This document shows positions 8,190 through 17,764 of a stretch of DNA of 39,009 bases, piece after piece. The first letter of the stretch is position 1; the number at the start of each line of letters is the position of its first letter. The notes under the pieces were generated by a model. That model worked only from the letters and a program-made list of their open reading frames with translations, searched no databases and was not told the origin of the DNA. This stretch comes from Rugamonas violacea (GTDB taxonomy: Bacteria; Pseudomonadota; Gammaproteobacteria; Burkholderiales; Burkholderiaceae_D), in contig NZ_JAEMNU010000001.1 of assembly GCF_016461825.1 (NCBI RefSeq), forward strand, positions 1 to 39,009. The letters are read 5' to 3'. A program made the position numbers and the translations under genes.

Positions 8190-10856
8190 TTACAGCTTGC
8201 CGCGCAGACCGAGGTAGAAGCTGCGGCCGTTCGAGTAGAAGGCGCGTGGCTGGTCCTTGTTCTCGGCGTACATCTTGATCGTCGTGTTGGTCAGATTCAA
8301 GGCGTCGAAGTTGATGCTCAGCTGCTCGTTGATCTTGTAGTTCAACGAGGCGGCCAGGTTGCCGCTACCGGCCACGTGCTGGCTGGCGCCGCGATCGACG
8401 CCGGCCTTGTAGACCGAGCGGTAGTTGTAGGCGACGCGGGCGCTGAACTTGTCGTCCTCATAGAAGCCGGTCAGGTTGTAGGTGCTCTTCGACGAGTTGA
8501 TCAGTTCGCTGCCGTCGCTCAGCTTGCCGTCGGCGTAGGTGTAGTTGGCCAGCACACCGAAGCGGTCGAACAGCGGCTGTTGGTAGCTCAGCTCGGCACC
8601 CTTGTTCTTGCCGCTGGTGTTGAACGGCGAGGTGATCTGGTAGGTGGTCTGCTGGCTCAGCTTGTTGTTGAAGTAGGTGCCGGTGGTGGTGCCTTGGGCG
8701 ACGACCGACTTCAAGTCCATGTAGAACACGCCGACCGAAACCGACGACTTCGGCGCGAAGTACCACTCGGCGCTGACTTCGGCGTTGTTCGAGCGGATCG
8801 GGTCGAGCTTGACGTTGCCGCCGGTGGCGCTCAGCGCGTCGTCGTTCAGCGAGACCGAACCGCCCAGCGCGCTGTAGTCGGGCCGCGACATGGCGCGGGC
8901 GATGGCGCCGCGCACCACCAGGTCGTCGCGCACATCGAACTTGATGTTGGCGCTAGGCAGCACGTCGTTGTAGCTGCGCTCGTAGGTGGTTGGCGTGTAG
9001 GGACCGAAATCGGAACCTTTGATCGGGTTGGTGCCGCCGCTCAGGTTGACCACGGTGGTCTGTTTGGTGCGCACCGCGCGCAGACCGATGTTGCCGCTCC
9101 AGCCTTCGCTGACCAGATTGGCCATACCGTAGACGGCCGTGGTCTTCTCTTGCATGGAGAATTCGTCGGCCCAGTTGTGGCGGCTGCCGTCGTTGGGAAC
9201 GCGGTTGCCGGGCACGGCGGCCCAGGCGCCGATCGCCGCGCCGTCGTATTTGAAGTAGTTGCTCGACAGGTTGCCGCCCAGGTTGTTGGCGAAGTCGCTA
9301 GGATACTGCTGACCGCTCCATACCGGACCTGGGTTCTTGAAGCCGAGCGGACCCGGTTTGGTCTCGTACGGGTGTTCGGCGCGGCGTTTGTGGTCGGTGG
9401 CGCGGGCGCCGAATTTGATCGAGTCGAGCAGGCCGTTGCTCAGGCGCCATTCGCCGTCGACCTGGGCGTATTGTTCCTTGTCGACGGATTGCGATTCGCC
9501 GCCGCCGGCCCAGGCGGTCGGGCCCGGTTTGTTGGTGCTGCCGCCCGGGAAGGACATATTCGCCGGGCTCAGGCCGTTCAGGCCGTAGCTCATGGCGCCG
9601 TCCACGCCGTTCTGGTAGAACACGTCGTCGCGGTCGTAGCCGACGCCGTGGGTGGCGCCGGCCTTGCCGGTGACGGTGAAGTCAGGCGTGGCGCGGTACT
9701 TGAAGTTGAAGTCGTAATAGTACGACTCGCCGCCGGCGTTCGGACGGTAGGCGTTGTCGACCTCGCCCACGTTCTTGGCGAAGCTGGCCGAGGTCAGCGT
9801 GCCGTTGGCGATGGTGTAGGCGGTCGGGATCTGGCCGCCGGTGATCGAGTTGTTCGGTGCCGCCAGCCAGTTGGTGTTCAGGTTGCCGGCCTTCAGTTTC
9901 GAGTAGAAACCGTTCAGGTCCAGGGTCAGCTCCTTGCTCGGACGCAGTTCGACGTCGAAGGCGCCGCCTTCGCGTTTCTTGACCTGTTCGAACAGGGTGG
10001 CGCCGATGAAGGTCGGGATGCGCAGGCCGGCCAGTGCCGGGATGGCCTTGGCGGCGGCGCTGGTGGCCGAGATGGTCGAGTAGCCGAGGATCTCCTGGCC
10101 GTCGCGGCGCACGCGGGTTTTCTCCGAGAATCCTTGGACCAGCACGCCCAGGGTCTTGCTGTCGTTTTTCCAGTTGAACAGGCCCGAGAACTGCGGCTCG
10201 GTCTTGCCGGCCAGGTCGTTGTAGGCGCCCTGGATCGACGCTTCGAGGGTCAGGTTCTTTTTGAAATCGAGTGGACGGCGGGTGATCACGTCGATCGAGC
10301 CGGACACGCCGCCTTCGATCAGGTCGGCGGTCTGGCTCTTGTGCACGACGATCGAGCCGACCAGTTCGGACGGCAGCAGCGAGAAGCTGCTGCTGCGGCC
10401 GACGCTGCCGCCGTATTGGTTCAGCACGAACCAGTCGCCGGTGCTGATGCTGTGGCCGTTGAAGGTGGTTTGTTGCAAGCTGGGGCTGGTGCCGCGCAGG
10501 CTGACGCGGTCGTTCTCGCCGAAGCCGCCTTCGCCACCGGCCGAGGATTGGATGTTGACGCCGGGCAGGCGTTGGATCGAGTCGGCGACGTTCTTGTCCG
10601 GCATCTTGCCGATGTCTTCGGCGGTGACCACCTCGACCACGGAGTCGGCGTTGCGTTTTTGTTTCAGCGATTGCTCCAGCGCGGCGCGCACGCCGGCCAC
10701 GGTGACCACGGCGGTCGGCTCGGCCGGGGCCGCCTGCTGTGCCTGGGCCGTCGCGGCGCTACCGAGGATCATCAGGCCGACGGCGATGGCGATCGGGGTC
10801 AGACCGTTGCGGACGCCGTGCGCCGGGCTGCTTGCTGCTTTCAATTGGTACGTCAT
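8190..10856 (-). CDS. TonB-dependent receptor, Xanthomonas/Caulobacter carbohydrate type
   Basis: 888 residues. A signal peptide (GLTPIAIAVGLMILGSAATAQA) precedes a plug domain with ALEQSLKQKRNADSVVEVV, DIGKMPDKNVADSIQRLPGV and RVSLRGTSP, then a beta-barrel ending in SFYLGLRGKL. The plug signature matches the TonB-Xanth-Caul subfamily, many of whose members import oligosaccharides across the outer membrane. The ATG at 10856 has GGAG upstream; a longer frame to 10940 lacks one. It is divergent from a HutC-type GntR regulator. GntR partners of this sort often sense amino sugars, so a GlcNAc or chitin-derived substrate is possible but not shown. Confidence 0.92.
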   Translation of the reverse strand: MTYQLKAASSPAHGVRNGLTPIAIAVGLMILGSAATAQAQQAAPAEPTAVVTVAGVRAALEQSLKQKRNADSVVEVVTAEDIGKMPDKNVADSIQRLPGVNIQSSAGGEGGFGENDRVSLRGTSPSLQQTTFNGHSISTGDWFVLNQYGGSVGRSSSFSLLPSELVGSIVVHKSQTADLIEGGVSGSIDVITRRPLDFKKNLTLEASIQGAYNDLAGKTEPQFSGLFNWKNDSKTLGVLVQGFSEKTRVRRDGQEILGYSTISATSAAAKAIPALAGLRIPTFIGATLFEQVKKREGGAFDVELRPSKELTLDLNGFYSKLKAGNLNTNWLAAPNNSITGGQIPTAYTIANGTLTSASFAKNVGEVDNAYRPNAGGESYYYDFNFKYRATPDFTVTGKAGATHGVGYDRDDVFYQNGVDGAMSYGLNGLSPANMSFPGGSTNKPGPTAWAGGGESQSVDKEQYAQVDGEWRLSNGLLDSIKFGARATDHKRRAEHPYETKPGPLGFKNPGPVWSGQQYPSDFANNLGGNLSSNYFKYDGAAIGAWAAVPGNRVPNDGSRHNWADEFSMQEKTTAVYGMANLVSEGWSGNIGLRAVRTKQTTVVNLSGGTNPIKGSDFGPYTPTTYERSYNDVLPSANIKFDVRDDLVVRGAIARAMSRPDYSALGGSVSLNDDALSATGGNVKLDPIRSNNAEVSAEWYFAPKSSVSVGVFYMDLKSVVAQGTTTGTYFNNKLSQQTTYQITSPFNTSGKNKGAELSYQQPLFDRFGVLANYTYADGKLSDGSELINSSKSTYNLTGFYEDDKFSARVAYNYRSVYKAGVDRGASQHVAGSGNLAASLNYKINEQLSINFDALNLTNTTIKMYAENKDQPRAFYSNGRSFYLGLRGKL

Positions 10857-10999
10857 TACTCTATCTCCAGTGGCTCCTCGGGGAGCCTGTCCATTTTCAA
10901 ATGAATCTTTCGCGTTCCGGCCGCGGGGCGACAAGGTCAAGATTCGCGCTTACTAAACCAACAACAAAACCAGTTCAACGCCAATATACTGCATTTTTA

Positions 11000-11018
11000 G
11001 ATACCAAAGTGCTACCAC
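11000..11018 (-). promoter_or_regulatory. Candidate GntR operator at the TonB receptor promoter
   Basis: On the minus strand this reads GTGGTAGCACTTTGGTATC: two GGTA half-sites 11 bp apart, about one helical turn. The second, TTTGGTAT, is identical to half-sites in front of the GntR gene. It lies about 145 bp upstream of the receptor start codon, beside AT-rich sequence suited to a promoter. The rest of 10857-11202 is AT-rich spacer with no gene. Confidence 0.5.
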
Positions 11019-11141
11019 TTGAATAAAATTTCGGAACGTTGCATTTTTTGTACAGAAATTTCCCTTCACTGTGGACATTTTGACTTACCATTCGCAAAGT
11101 TGGTGTAAAAATGGCATCGAATTTTGCCGGGCAGGCAAGTG

Positions 11142-11183
11142 TTCGGTATTTGTTTGGTATTAATTTATTTTATTTGGTATTAC
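11142..11183 (+). promoter_or_regulatory. Three GGTATT half-sites in front of the GntR gene
   Basis: GGTATT occurs at 11145, 11156 and 11176, the last two as TTTGGTATTA, spaced 11 and 20 bp. All are in the same orientation and end about 20 bp before the GntR start codon. Operators of the HutC/NagR branch have a TGGTNTA core, so autoregulation by the adjacent repressor is likely. Confidence 0.55.
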
Positions 11184-11202
11184 TTCATTTTTCGGACCCG
11201 AG

Positions 11203-11943
11203 ATGATTTCATTGGCGACCATCATGCAACTGGTGCGCGAGAGCAGCAGCCAGCCGCTCTACCAGCAATTGCAGCGCGCACTGCGCGAGGCGATCGAGCA
11301 GCGACTGCTCAAGCCGGAGGACGCGCTGCCGCCGGAACGCAAGCTGGCCAGCGAGCTGGCGGTGTCGCGGTTGACGGTGCGCAAGGCGCTCGACGGCCTG
11401 GTGGCCGAAGGCCTGCTGCAGCGCCGGCCGGGCTCGGGCAACTTCGTCAACCAGAAGCGCATCGAGAAGAATTTCGCCAAGCTCAGTTCGTTTTCGGAGG
11501 ACATGCGGGCGCGCGGGCGGGTGCCGCGCAGCGTGTGGCTCAACCGCAGCGAGGGCACGGTGACGCCGGAGGAGGCGCTGCGGTTGCGGCTCAGTCCGGG
11601 CGAGCCGGTGTACCGTTTCCACCGCATCCGCTACGCCGACGAGCAGCCGATGTGTGTCGAGTACGCCACGGTGGTGGCGTCCTGCCTGCCGTCGCTGGAG
11701 GCGGTCGACAAGTCGATGTACGAGGCCTTGCAGAAGGCCGGCCACCGTCCGGTGCGGGCCTTGCAGCGCTTGTCGGCGCTGCTGCTCAACGCCGAACAGG
11801 CGCGGCTGTTGCAGGCGCAGGAGCGCGACGCCGGCCTGGCCATCGAGCGCCTGGGCTTCTTGCGCGACGGTCGCGCCGTCGAGTTTTGCCGCAGCTATTT
11901 CCGTGGCGACGCCTACGACTTCGTCGCCGAGTTCAGCGCCTGA
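11203..11943 (+). CDS. GntR-family regulator, HutC/NagR subfamily
   Basis: 246 residues. The N-terminal winged helix is PLYQQLQRALREAIEQ, then LPPERKLASELAVSRLTVRK and GLLQRRPGSGNFV. The C-terminal UTRA effector domain follows: FSEDMRARGRVPRS, LSPGEPVYRFHRIRYAD, CVEYATVVASCLP, and a terminal AVEFCRSYFRGDAYDFVAEF. UTRA domains bind small ligands such as amino-sugar phosphates or urocanate. ATG at 11203 is used; ATG at 11224 is a possible alternative, and neither has a strong ribosome-binding site. It is divergent from the TonB receptor and shares half-sites with it. Confidence 0.9.
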   Translation: MISLATIMQLVRESSSQPLYQQLQRALREAIEQRLLKPEDALPPERKLASELAVSRLTVRKALDGLVAEGLLQRRPGSGNFVNQKRIEKNFAKLSSFSEDMRARGRVPRSVWLNRSEGTVTPEEALRLRLSPGEPVYRFHRIRYADEQPMCVEYATVVASCLPSLEAVDKSMYEALQKAGHRPVRALQRLSALLLNAEQARLLQAQERDAGLAIERLGFLRDGRAVEFCRSYFRGDAYDFVAEFSA

Positions 11944-11991
11944 GGCCGGGTCGGCGGGAGCGGCAAGAAACCCACCCAAGGGCGGAGGGCT

Positions 11992-12018
11992 AGGGTCGGA
12001 CCCGTCGGGTCCGACCCT
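11992..12018. repeat. Perfect 12-bp inverted repeat, REP-like
   Basis: AGGGTCGGACCC, loop GTC, then GGGTCCGACCCT form a perfect 12-bp stem in the 117-bp space between the convergent GntR and methionine-sulfoxide reductase genes. There is no T tract on either strand, so it is not a standard intrinsic terminator. It may be a dispersed extragenic palindrome. Confidence 0.6.
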
Positions 12019-12060
12019 GGATTTTGCCGTTGGGGTTGGCGCGCCCCGCTGATGGCGCGG

Positions 12061-12561
12061 TCAGAAGGTGGCTTCGAGGATGCGCACCAGCGACTCGATG
12101 CCGGCCAGGTCGTCGGCGTTGAAGCGGCCGGGCAGCGGGCTGTCGAGGTCGAACACGCCGATGATGACGCCGCCGGCGCGCAGCGGCACCACCAGCTCGG
12201 AGCGCGAGTTGACGTCGCAGGCGATGTGGCCGGGGAAGGCGTGCACGTCGTCGACGACGATGGCTTCGCCCTTGTCGACGGTGCTGCCGCAGACGCCACG
12301 GCCGCGCTTGATGCGGATGCAGGCGGGCTTGCCCTGGAAGGGGCCGAGCACCAGCTCGTCACCCTGCAGGAAGTAGAAACCGGCCCAGTTCAGGCCGGGC
12401 ATGCTGTTGAACACCAGCGAACTGAAGTTGGCGCTGTTGGCGATACGGTCGGTTTCGCCGGCGACCAGGCCCTGCAGCTGTGGCCGCAGGTCGTCGAACA
12501 TGGCTTGTTTGGCGGCGGCGCTGTCGCTGCGGTAGGCGGTGTCGTTGTGGCTGAAGGTCAT
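12061..12561 (-). CDS. msrC: Free methionine-(R)-sulfoxide reductase (GAF domain)
   Basis: 166 residues, a single GAF domain. The enzyme reduces free L-methionine-(R)-sulfoxide in the cytosol. The three conserved cysteines of the fRMsr family are present at C81 (ACIRI), C91 (GRGVCGST) and C115 (HIACDVNSRSE), within the characteristic WAGFYFLQGDELVLGPFQG and DVHAFPGHIACD context. The length is normal. It lies downstream of a LysR gene on the same strand with a 89-bp gap, which may or may not be co-transcribed. Confidence 0.92.
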   Translation of the reverse strand: MTFSHNDTAYRSDSAAAKQAMFDDLRPQLQGLVAGETDRIANSANFSSLVFNSMPGLNWAGFYFLQGDELVLGPFQGKPACIRIKRGRGVCGSTVDKGEAIVVDDVHAFPGHIACDVNSRSELVVPLRAGGVIIGVFDLDSPLPGRFNADDLAGIESLVRILEATF

Positions 12562-12650
12562 GGTGGCGGTGCTCGCGGATTGGTCAAGCCGCTATGGTAG
12601 CCGTTCTGGCGGCGCCGCGCGCGCCGCCCGTCCGCGCCGACCCGGCCGAC

Positions 12651-13538
12651 TCAGCCGAGGATGCGCGCGGCCAGGCCGTCGAGCAGGGCGCGCTGCGGGT
12701 GGCCCGGCGCCACCACCAGGCCCAGGCCGATGGCCAGCTCGTCGCCTTCGGCCAGTTTGCGGTAGGCCACGCCGCTGCGGCGCAGGGCGGCGAAGGAGTG
12801 CGGCAGCAGGGCGATGCCCTTGCCGGCGGCGATGTCGCTGAGCAGCACGTGGTGGTCGTGCGGTTCGCGCACGAAGGCCGGGGCGAAGGCGTGGCGTTGG
12901 AACACCAGGTCGCAGTGGTCGAAGAAGGCCGGCTGGCGCGCCCGCTCGAACCAGTAGACGGCCTGGTCGCGCAGGTCGTCCAGGCTCAGCGTGCGGCGCC
13001 GCGCCAGCGGATGGCCGCTGGGCAGCGCGGCGAGCATCGGCTGCGGCTTGAGCGGCAGCACTTCCAAGCCGAACAGCCGGGTCGGCAGGGCGATGATGAT
13101 GGCGTCCAGGCGGCGCGCGCGCAACCCGGCCACCAGCTTGGGCGACGGGGCGACGGAGAGTTCCAGCGGGGCGGCGCCGAGCGCCTCGCCCAGCGCGGTG
13201 GTGAAGCCACGGAACAGGTCGGAGTCGACCGAGACGGTCAGGCCCAGGCGCAGGCGGGCCGGCGGCGCCGCGCCGTCGCCGCGCAGCGCCTGTTCGGCGG
13301 CGTCGAGCAGGCCGAGGATTTGCCGCGCCAGCGGCAGCAGCTGGACGGCGGCCGGCGTCAGCGCGACATGTTGGGTGTCGCGCTCGAACAGCTTGACGGC
13401 GAGGCGGCGCTCCAGCTGGGCCACGGCGCGGCTCAGCGGCGGTTGCGTCATGTGCAGTTGCTCGGCGGCCTGGCGGAAATTCAGGCAGTGGGCGACGGCG
13501 ACGAATATTTCCAGGGCCCGGGTGTCGAGTTTTTTCAT
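12651..13538 (-). CDS. LysR-family transcriptional regulator
   Basis: 295 residues from the ATG at 13538, which has GAGGAAAC upstream; the longer frame to 13580 runs through the operator. The helix-turn-helix is FVAVAHCLNFRQAAEQLHMT followed by QPPLSRAVAQLERRL and LFERDTQHVALTPAA, and the substrate domain contains LDAIIIALPTRL and LSDIAAGKGIALLPHSF. It is divergent from the aldo/keto reductase at 13642, its probable target, with a candidate operator at 13551-13565. Confidence 0.9.
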   Translation of the reverse strand: MKKLDTRALEIFVAVAHCLNFRQAAEQLHMTQPPLSRAVAQLERRLAVKLFERDTQHVALTPAAVQLLPLARQILGLLDAAEQALRGDGAAPPARLRLGLTVSVDSDLFRGFTTALGEALGAAPLELSVAPSPKLVAGLRARRLDAIIIALPTRLFGLEVLPLKPQPMLAALPSGHPLARRRTLSLDDLRDQAVYWFERARQPAFFDHCDLVFQRHAFAPAFVREPHDHHVLLSDIAAGKGIALLPHSFAALRRSGVAYRKLAEGDELAIGLGLVVAPGHPQRALLDGLAARILG

Positions 13539-13550
13539 GCTGGTTTCCTC

Positions 13551-13565
13551 ATACCAAAAAGGTAT
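13551..13565. promoter_or_regulatory. LysR-type operator, ATACC-N5-GGTAT
   Basis: ATACC-AAAAA-GGTAT is a perfect dyad containing a T-N11-A frame (T13552, A13564), the classic LysR box. It lies 12 bp upstream of the LysR start codon and 76 bp before the divergent reductase gene, so it could serve autorepression and target control. Confidence 0.6.
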
Positions 13566-13641
13566 CACGATTTTGCTCATTCCACAACGTTGCGCGGTTC
13601 CCTACACTGGGCTTCGTTTTGCCAAACCCGAGGAGCCAAAC

Positions 13642-14778
13642 ATGAACGCAGCACAACACGCGGCAGCCGTTGCCAGCACCGACACCACCACCACCACCAC
13701 CACCACCACCACCAGCAACAACATCACCAACGACAACACCAACGACAACACCAACAGCGCCGGCGCCGCCAGGCTGGCCGTCCTGCCGAGCCGTAACATC
13801 GGTCCGCTCAGTGTCTCGGCGCTGGGCCTGGGTTGCATGGGCATGTCCGAGTTCTACGGCGCCACGGACGACAGCCAGTCGCTCGCCACGCTGGAGGCCG
13901 CCTTCGAGCTGGGCGTCACCTTGTACGACACGGCCGACATGTACGGCTCCGGCCACAACGAGCAACTGATCGGCCGCTTTGTCCAGGGCAAGCGCGGCCG
14001 GTTGAAGATCGCCACCAAGTTCGGCCTGGTGCGCGAGCCGGGCCGCTACGCGCGCGAGGTCGACAACAGCCCGGCCTACATCCGCCGCGCCTGCGAGGCT
14101 TCGCTCAAGCGCCTCGGCGTCGAACACATCGACCTCTACTATATGCACCGGCTGAACCTGGCGCAGACGCCGCTGGAGGAGTCGGTCGGCGCGCTGGCCG
14201 AGCTGGTGCGCGAAGGCAAGATCGGCGCCATCGGCCTGTGCGAGGTGTCGCCGGAAACGCTGCGCGCGGCGGCCGCCGTCCACCCGATCGCGGCGGTGCA
14301 GAGCGAGTACTCGCTGTGGACCCGCGACCCCGAGCTGGGCGTGCTGCAGGCCTGCGCCGAGGTCGGCGCGGCGTTCTGCGCCTACAGCCCGCTGGGCCGT
14401 GGCTTCCTGACCGGCAAGGTGGCCGACGCCTCCCTGCACGACGCCAGCGACGCGCGCAGCTTCAACCCGCGCTTCGCCGGCGACAACATGAAGCGCAACC
14501 AGCGCATCGTCGACATCGTGCGCGCCATCGCCGCCGAGAAGGGTTGCACGGCGGCCCAGCTGGCGCTGGCCTGGCTGCTGGCGCAGGGTGGCGCCGGCCG
14601 GCCGGCCATCGTGCCGATCCCCGGCACCAAGCGCGTCGCCTATCTGCGGGACAACCTGGGCGCGCTGGCGGTCACGCTGAGCGGCGCCGAACTGGCCCGC
14701 ATCGCGGCGGCGCTGCCGGTCGGCATGGCCGCCGGCGAACGCTACAGCGAGGAGGGGATGAAAGGTTTGAACGCCTGA
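13642..14778 (+). CDS. Aldo/keto reductase with Thr/Asn-rich N-terminal extension
   Basis: 378 residues. After an unusual 45-residue leader comes a standard AKR barrel: LGLGCMGMSEFYG, the catalytic Asp/Tyr segment TLYDTADMYGSGHNEQLIG, the Lys motif KIATKFGL, HIDLYYMHR, and the NADPH-binding IVPIPGTKRVAYLRDNL. The family reduces aldehydes and ketones with NADPH; the substrate is unknown. The extension holds ten consecutive Thr and NDNTNDNTN, absent from ordinary family members. AGGAG at 13631-13635 supports the ATG at 13642. Divergent from a LysR gene that probably regulates it. Confidence 0.9.
   Translation: MNAAQHAAAVASTDTTTTTTTTTTSNNITNDNTNDNTNSAGAARLAVLPSRNIGPLSVSALGLGCMGMSEFYGATDDSQSLATLEAAFELGVTLYDTADMYGSGHNEQLIGRFVQGKRGRLKIATKFGLVREPGRYAREVDNSPAYIRRACEASLKRLGVEHIDLYYMHRLNLAQTPLEESVGALAELVREGKIGAIGLCEVSPETLRAAAAVHPIAAVQSEYSLWTRDPELGVLQACAEVGAAFCAYSPLGRGFLTGKVADASLHDASDARSFNPRFAGDNMKRNQRIVDIVRAIAAEKGCTAAQLALAWLLAQGGAGRPAIVPIPGTKRVAYLRDNLGALAVTLSGAELARIAAALPVGMAAGERYSEEGMKGLNA
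13684..13713 (+). repeat. (ACC)10 trinucleotide microsatellite in coding sequence
   Basis: Ten exact ACC units encode a run of ten Thr at residues 15-24 of the aldo/keto reductase. Slippage would change length by whole codons, so the frame is preserved. Confidence 0.95.
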
Positions 14779-14915
14779 GGCGGATTCGTTGCGCGGCGGC
14801 GTCAACCATGCGCTGTCGAAAGCATAAAAGCTGGTAGCATAGTTGCACCGGTCGACGGGCGCGCGGGCGCGTCCGTCGGCTCGCCCCGGCCCGCTGGCGA
14901 CGGCGGCCGTTTTCC

Positions 14916-17552
14916 ATGTGCGACCGTAGCGAAGACCGATTTGTGACAGCTCCTCCCAACGTACCCCTGGCCGCCGCGCCGCCACCCCCCGCCGGGCCGG
15001 AGGCGGCGGTGCGCGCGGCCGCGCCGGCCATGCCCGGCGAGGTCGAACTGCGCCGCCGCGCCGCCGACGAGCGGCTGCGCATGGCCCAGCAGGCCGGCGG
15101 CGTCGGCAGCTTCGAGTGGTTCCCCGACAGCGGCAAGCTGCTGGTGTCGGCCACTTACCGCCGGCTGTGGGGCCTGGCCGACGAGCAGGAGGTGAACACC
15201 GAACTGCTGCTCGGCATGGTCGACGAGCGCGACCGCGCGCAGCTTGGCCAGCACAAGCTCGAGCGTGTCGACAACCCGCTTGAGTACGCCGAGTACCGCG
15301 TGCGCCGGGCCGACGACGGCCAGCTGCGCTGGCTGGCGCGGCAGGGCGAGGTGCTGCCCGGCGCCACGCCGGGCAGCCTGCGCTATGTCGGCGTCTGCTT
15401 CGACGTGACCGAGCGCAAGCAGATGGAGCAGGCGTTGCGCGCCAGCGAGGACCGGCTGGCGGCGATCTTCGGCCAGGCCTCGGTGGGCATGGCCGAGCTC
15501 GACCTGGGCGGCAACTACCGCCGCGTCAACGAGGCGCTGTGCCGCATGCTGGGGCGCGGCGCCGAGCAGTTGCTGGGCCTGAACATGGACGACCTGATCC
15601 ATGCCGACGACCGCGCCGGCAACCGCGTGTTGCTGGCCCGCCTGGTCGAGCAGGGCGAGCCGTTCACGCTGGAGAAGCGCTACCGCCGGCCGGACCAGTC
15701 GTGGGTGTGGATTTCGAGCAGCGTCAGCCGGCTCGACGACGAGCAGGGCCGGCCGCTGGCCTTGATCGCCGTCAAGACCGACATCAGCGAGCGGCGCCGC
15801 ATCGAGCAGGCTTGGCGCGAGCTGAGCGGAACGTTGGAGCTGCGCGTGGCGCGCGAGGTGGCCGAGCGCAACAAGGCCGAGGAGCTGCTGCGCCAGGCGC
15901 AGAAGATGGAGGCGGTGGGCCAGTTGACCGGCGGCGTGGCGCACGATTTCAACAATGTGTTGCAGATCATTTACGGCAACCTGCAACTGCTGCATCAGGA
16001 CGGCGCCGACCCGCGCTCGACGCAGCGGTTGGAGACGGCCATCGCCGCCGTCGAGCGCGGCGCCAAGCTGTCGTCGCAGTTGCTGGCCTTCGCCCGCCGC
16101 CAGCCGCTGCGGCCGCAGGTGGTCGATCTGGGCCATCTGGCCGTCGACATGGAGGGCTTGCTGCACCGCGCGCTGGGCGAGGCGATCGGGCTGGAGTGGC
16201 GCCTGGCCGACGGCCTGTGGAACACGCTGGTCGACCCGGGCCAGATGGAGAGCGTGATCCTCAACCTGGCCATCAACGCGCGCGACGCCATGGCCGGCAA
16301 CGGCCGGCTGCGCATCGGCCTGGCCAACGTCGAGCTGGACGCCTCCTTCGTCGGCCAGTTGCCAGAGTTGCCGGTCGGCCAGTATGTTCGCCTGACCGTC
16401 AGCGACACCGGCTGCGGCATGTCGGCCGAGGTGATGCGGCGCGCCTTCGAACCCTTCTTCACCACCAAGCCGCTGGGCGAGGGCAGCGGCCTGGGCTTGT
16501 CGATGGCCTACGGTTTTGTCAAGCAGAGCCGGGGCCACATCAAACTCGACAGCCGCGCCGGTCGCGGCAGCCGCGTGCGCATTTACCTGCCGCGCTCGGA
16601 GCAACTGCTGCGGTACGAGGCGGCGGCGCCGGTCGACCCGGTGCTCGGCGGCAGCGAGACGGTGCTGGTGGTCGAGGACGACGCCGGCGTGCGCGCCACC
16701 GTGGTCGACATGCTGGTCGAGCTGGGCTACCGCGTGTTGCAGGCCAGCAGCGGCGACCAGGCCTGGCGCCTGTTGCAGGCCGGCGCCCGCGTCGAGCTGC
16801 TGTTCACCGACGTGGTCATGCCGGGCGCGCTGCGCAGCCCCGAGTTGGCGCAGCTGGCGCGCAGCGTGCTGCCCGACATCGCCGTGCTGTTCACCTCCGG
16901 CTATCCGCAGGGTGGCATCGTGCACGGCGGCCGGCTCGACGCCGGTTTGGAGTTGTTGAGCAAACCCTACCGGCGCGAGGACCTGGCGCGCAAGGTGGGG
17001 CAGATGTTGGCCGAGCGCCGCGCCAGGCCGCAACTGGAGTCGGCGGCGGTAGCGGAGTTGGAAGCGGAACTGGACGCGGATGGGGATGGGGAGGCGCAGG
17101 TGCGCCCGGCGTCCGCCGCGTTGTCGGCGGAACGGCCGTCCAGGGTGGCGCCCGCCGCATCGGCGGCGCCGACATCCGCCGCCGGCGCGCCCGCCGGGCC
17201 CGAGCGGCGCCCGCTGAACGTGCTGGTGGTCGAGGACAACGCCGACGCCCGCCAGATGGTCTGCGAGGTGCTCGCCCAGCTGGGTCACACGGTCAGCGAA
17301 GCCGCCGACGGCGAGGCGGCCTGGGCCTCGTTGGCCGAGCGCGAGATCGACGTGCTGTTCACCGATGTCAGCCTGCCCGGCATGTCCGGCATCAGCCTGG
17401 CGCGCCAGGTGCTGCGGCGCAGCCCGGCCACCCGCGTCGTCCTCGCCAGCGGCTACGGTCTGGATTCGCTCGACAGCCTGGGCTTCCCCGCCGTCTTCCT
17501 GCGCAAGCCCTACGAATTCGGCGATTTGCAAGGCGCGCTGGAGGGCGCGTAG
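14916..17552 (+). CDS. Hybrid sensor histidine kinase (PAS-PAS-HisKA-HATPase-REC-REC)
   Basis: 878 residues, no membrane segments, so cytosolic. Two PAS domains (about 55-165 and 175-292) end in PAC-like FDVTERKQ and KTDISERR. The dimerisation helix has the H-box [12 protein letters not shown] with H343; the ATPase domain has an N-box near N454, DTGCG (497-501) and GEGSGLGL (521-528). Two receiver domains follow: the first (about 582-700) with phospho-acceptor D632 in FTDVVMPG, the second (about 767-878) with D817 in [11 protein letters not shown]. An Ala/Pro-rich linker joins them. No HPt domain or response regulator is adjacent, so it is an orphan. The start is uncertain: GTG at 14943 is an alternative. 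Confidence 0.9.
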   Translation: MCDRSEDRFVTAPPNVPLAAAPPPPAGPEAAVRAAAPAMPGEVELRRRAADERLRMAQQAGGVGSFEWFPDSGKLLVSATYRRLWGLADEQEVNTELLLGMVDERDRAQLGQHKLERVDNPLEYAEYRVRRADDGQLRWLARQGEVLPGATPGSLRYVGVCFDVTERKQMEQALRASEDRLAAIFGQASVGMAELDLGGNYRRVNEALCRMLGRGAEQLLGLNMDDLIHADDRAGNRVLLARLVEQGEPFTLEKRYRRPDQSWVWISSSVSRLDDEQGRPLALIAVKTDISERRRIEQAWRELSGTLELRVAREVAERNKAEELLRQAQKMEAVGQLTGGVAHDFNNVLQIIYGNLQLLHQDGADPRSTQRLETAIAAVERGAKLSSQLLAFARRQPLRPQVVDLGHLAVDMEGLLHRALGEAIGLEWRLADGLWNTLVDPGQMESVILNLAINARDAMAGNGRLRIGLANVELDASFVGQLPELPVGQYVRLTVSDTGCGMSAEVMRRAFEPFFTTKPLGEGSGLGLSMAYGFVKQSRGHIKLDSRAGRGSRVRIYLPRSEQLLRYEAAAPVDPVLGGSETVLVVEDDAGVRATVVDMLVELGYRVLQASSGDQAWRLLQAGARVELLFTDVVMPGALRSPELAQLARSVLPDIAVLFTSGYPQGGIVHGGRLDAGLELLSKPYRREDLARKVGQMLAERRARPQLESAAVAELEAELDADGDGEAQVRPASAALSAERPSRVAPAASAAPTSAAGAPAGPERRPLNVLVVEDNADARQMVCEVLAQLGHTVSEAADGEAAWASLAEREIDVLFTDVSLPGMSGISLARQVLRRSPATRVVLASGYGLDSLDSLGFPAVFLRKPYEFGDLQGALEGA

Positions 17553-17764
17553 TAAGCAAGAGTCTGTCAACAATGGCCACCGCCAGCTACCGTCCCCCGG
17601 ACAGCTCCTACACGCCGGCCTACCACCGTCCTATATTGTGTTGCTGACGATTGACCTACCATGAGTGCTCCTCCTGCTCGTCAGTCAGCGCCGCAAGGTG
17701 CTGCGGGCGGGCGGTGGTATGGGCAGTATTTTTTCCAACGACTATACATCTCAGGAGAAAGATC

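Noticed and set aside
13684..13740. CRISPR-like repeat
   Set aside because: It is a trinucleotide microsatellite in coding sequence without spacers.
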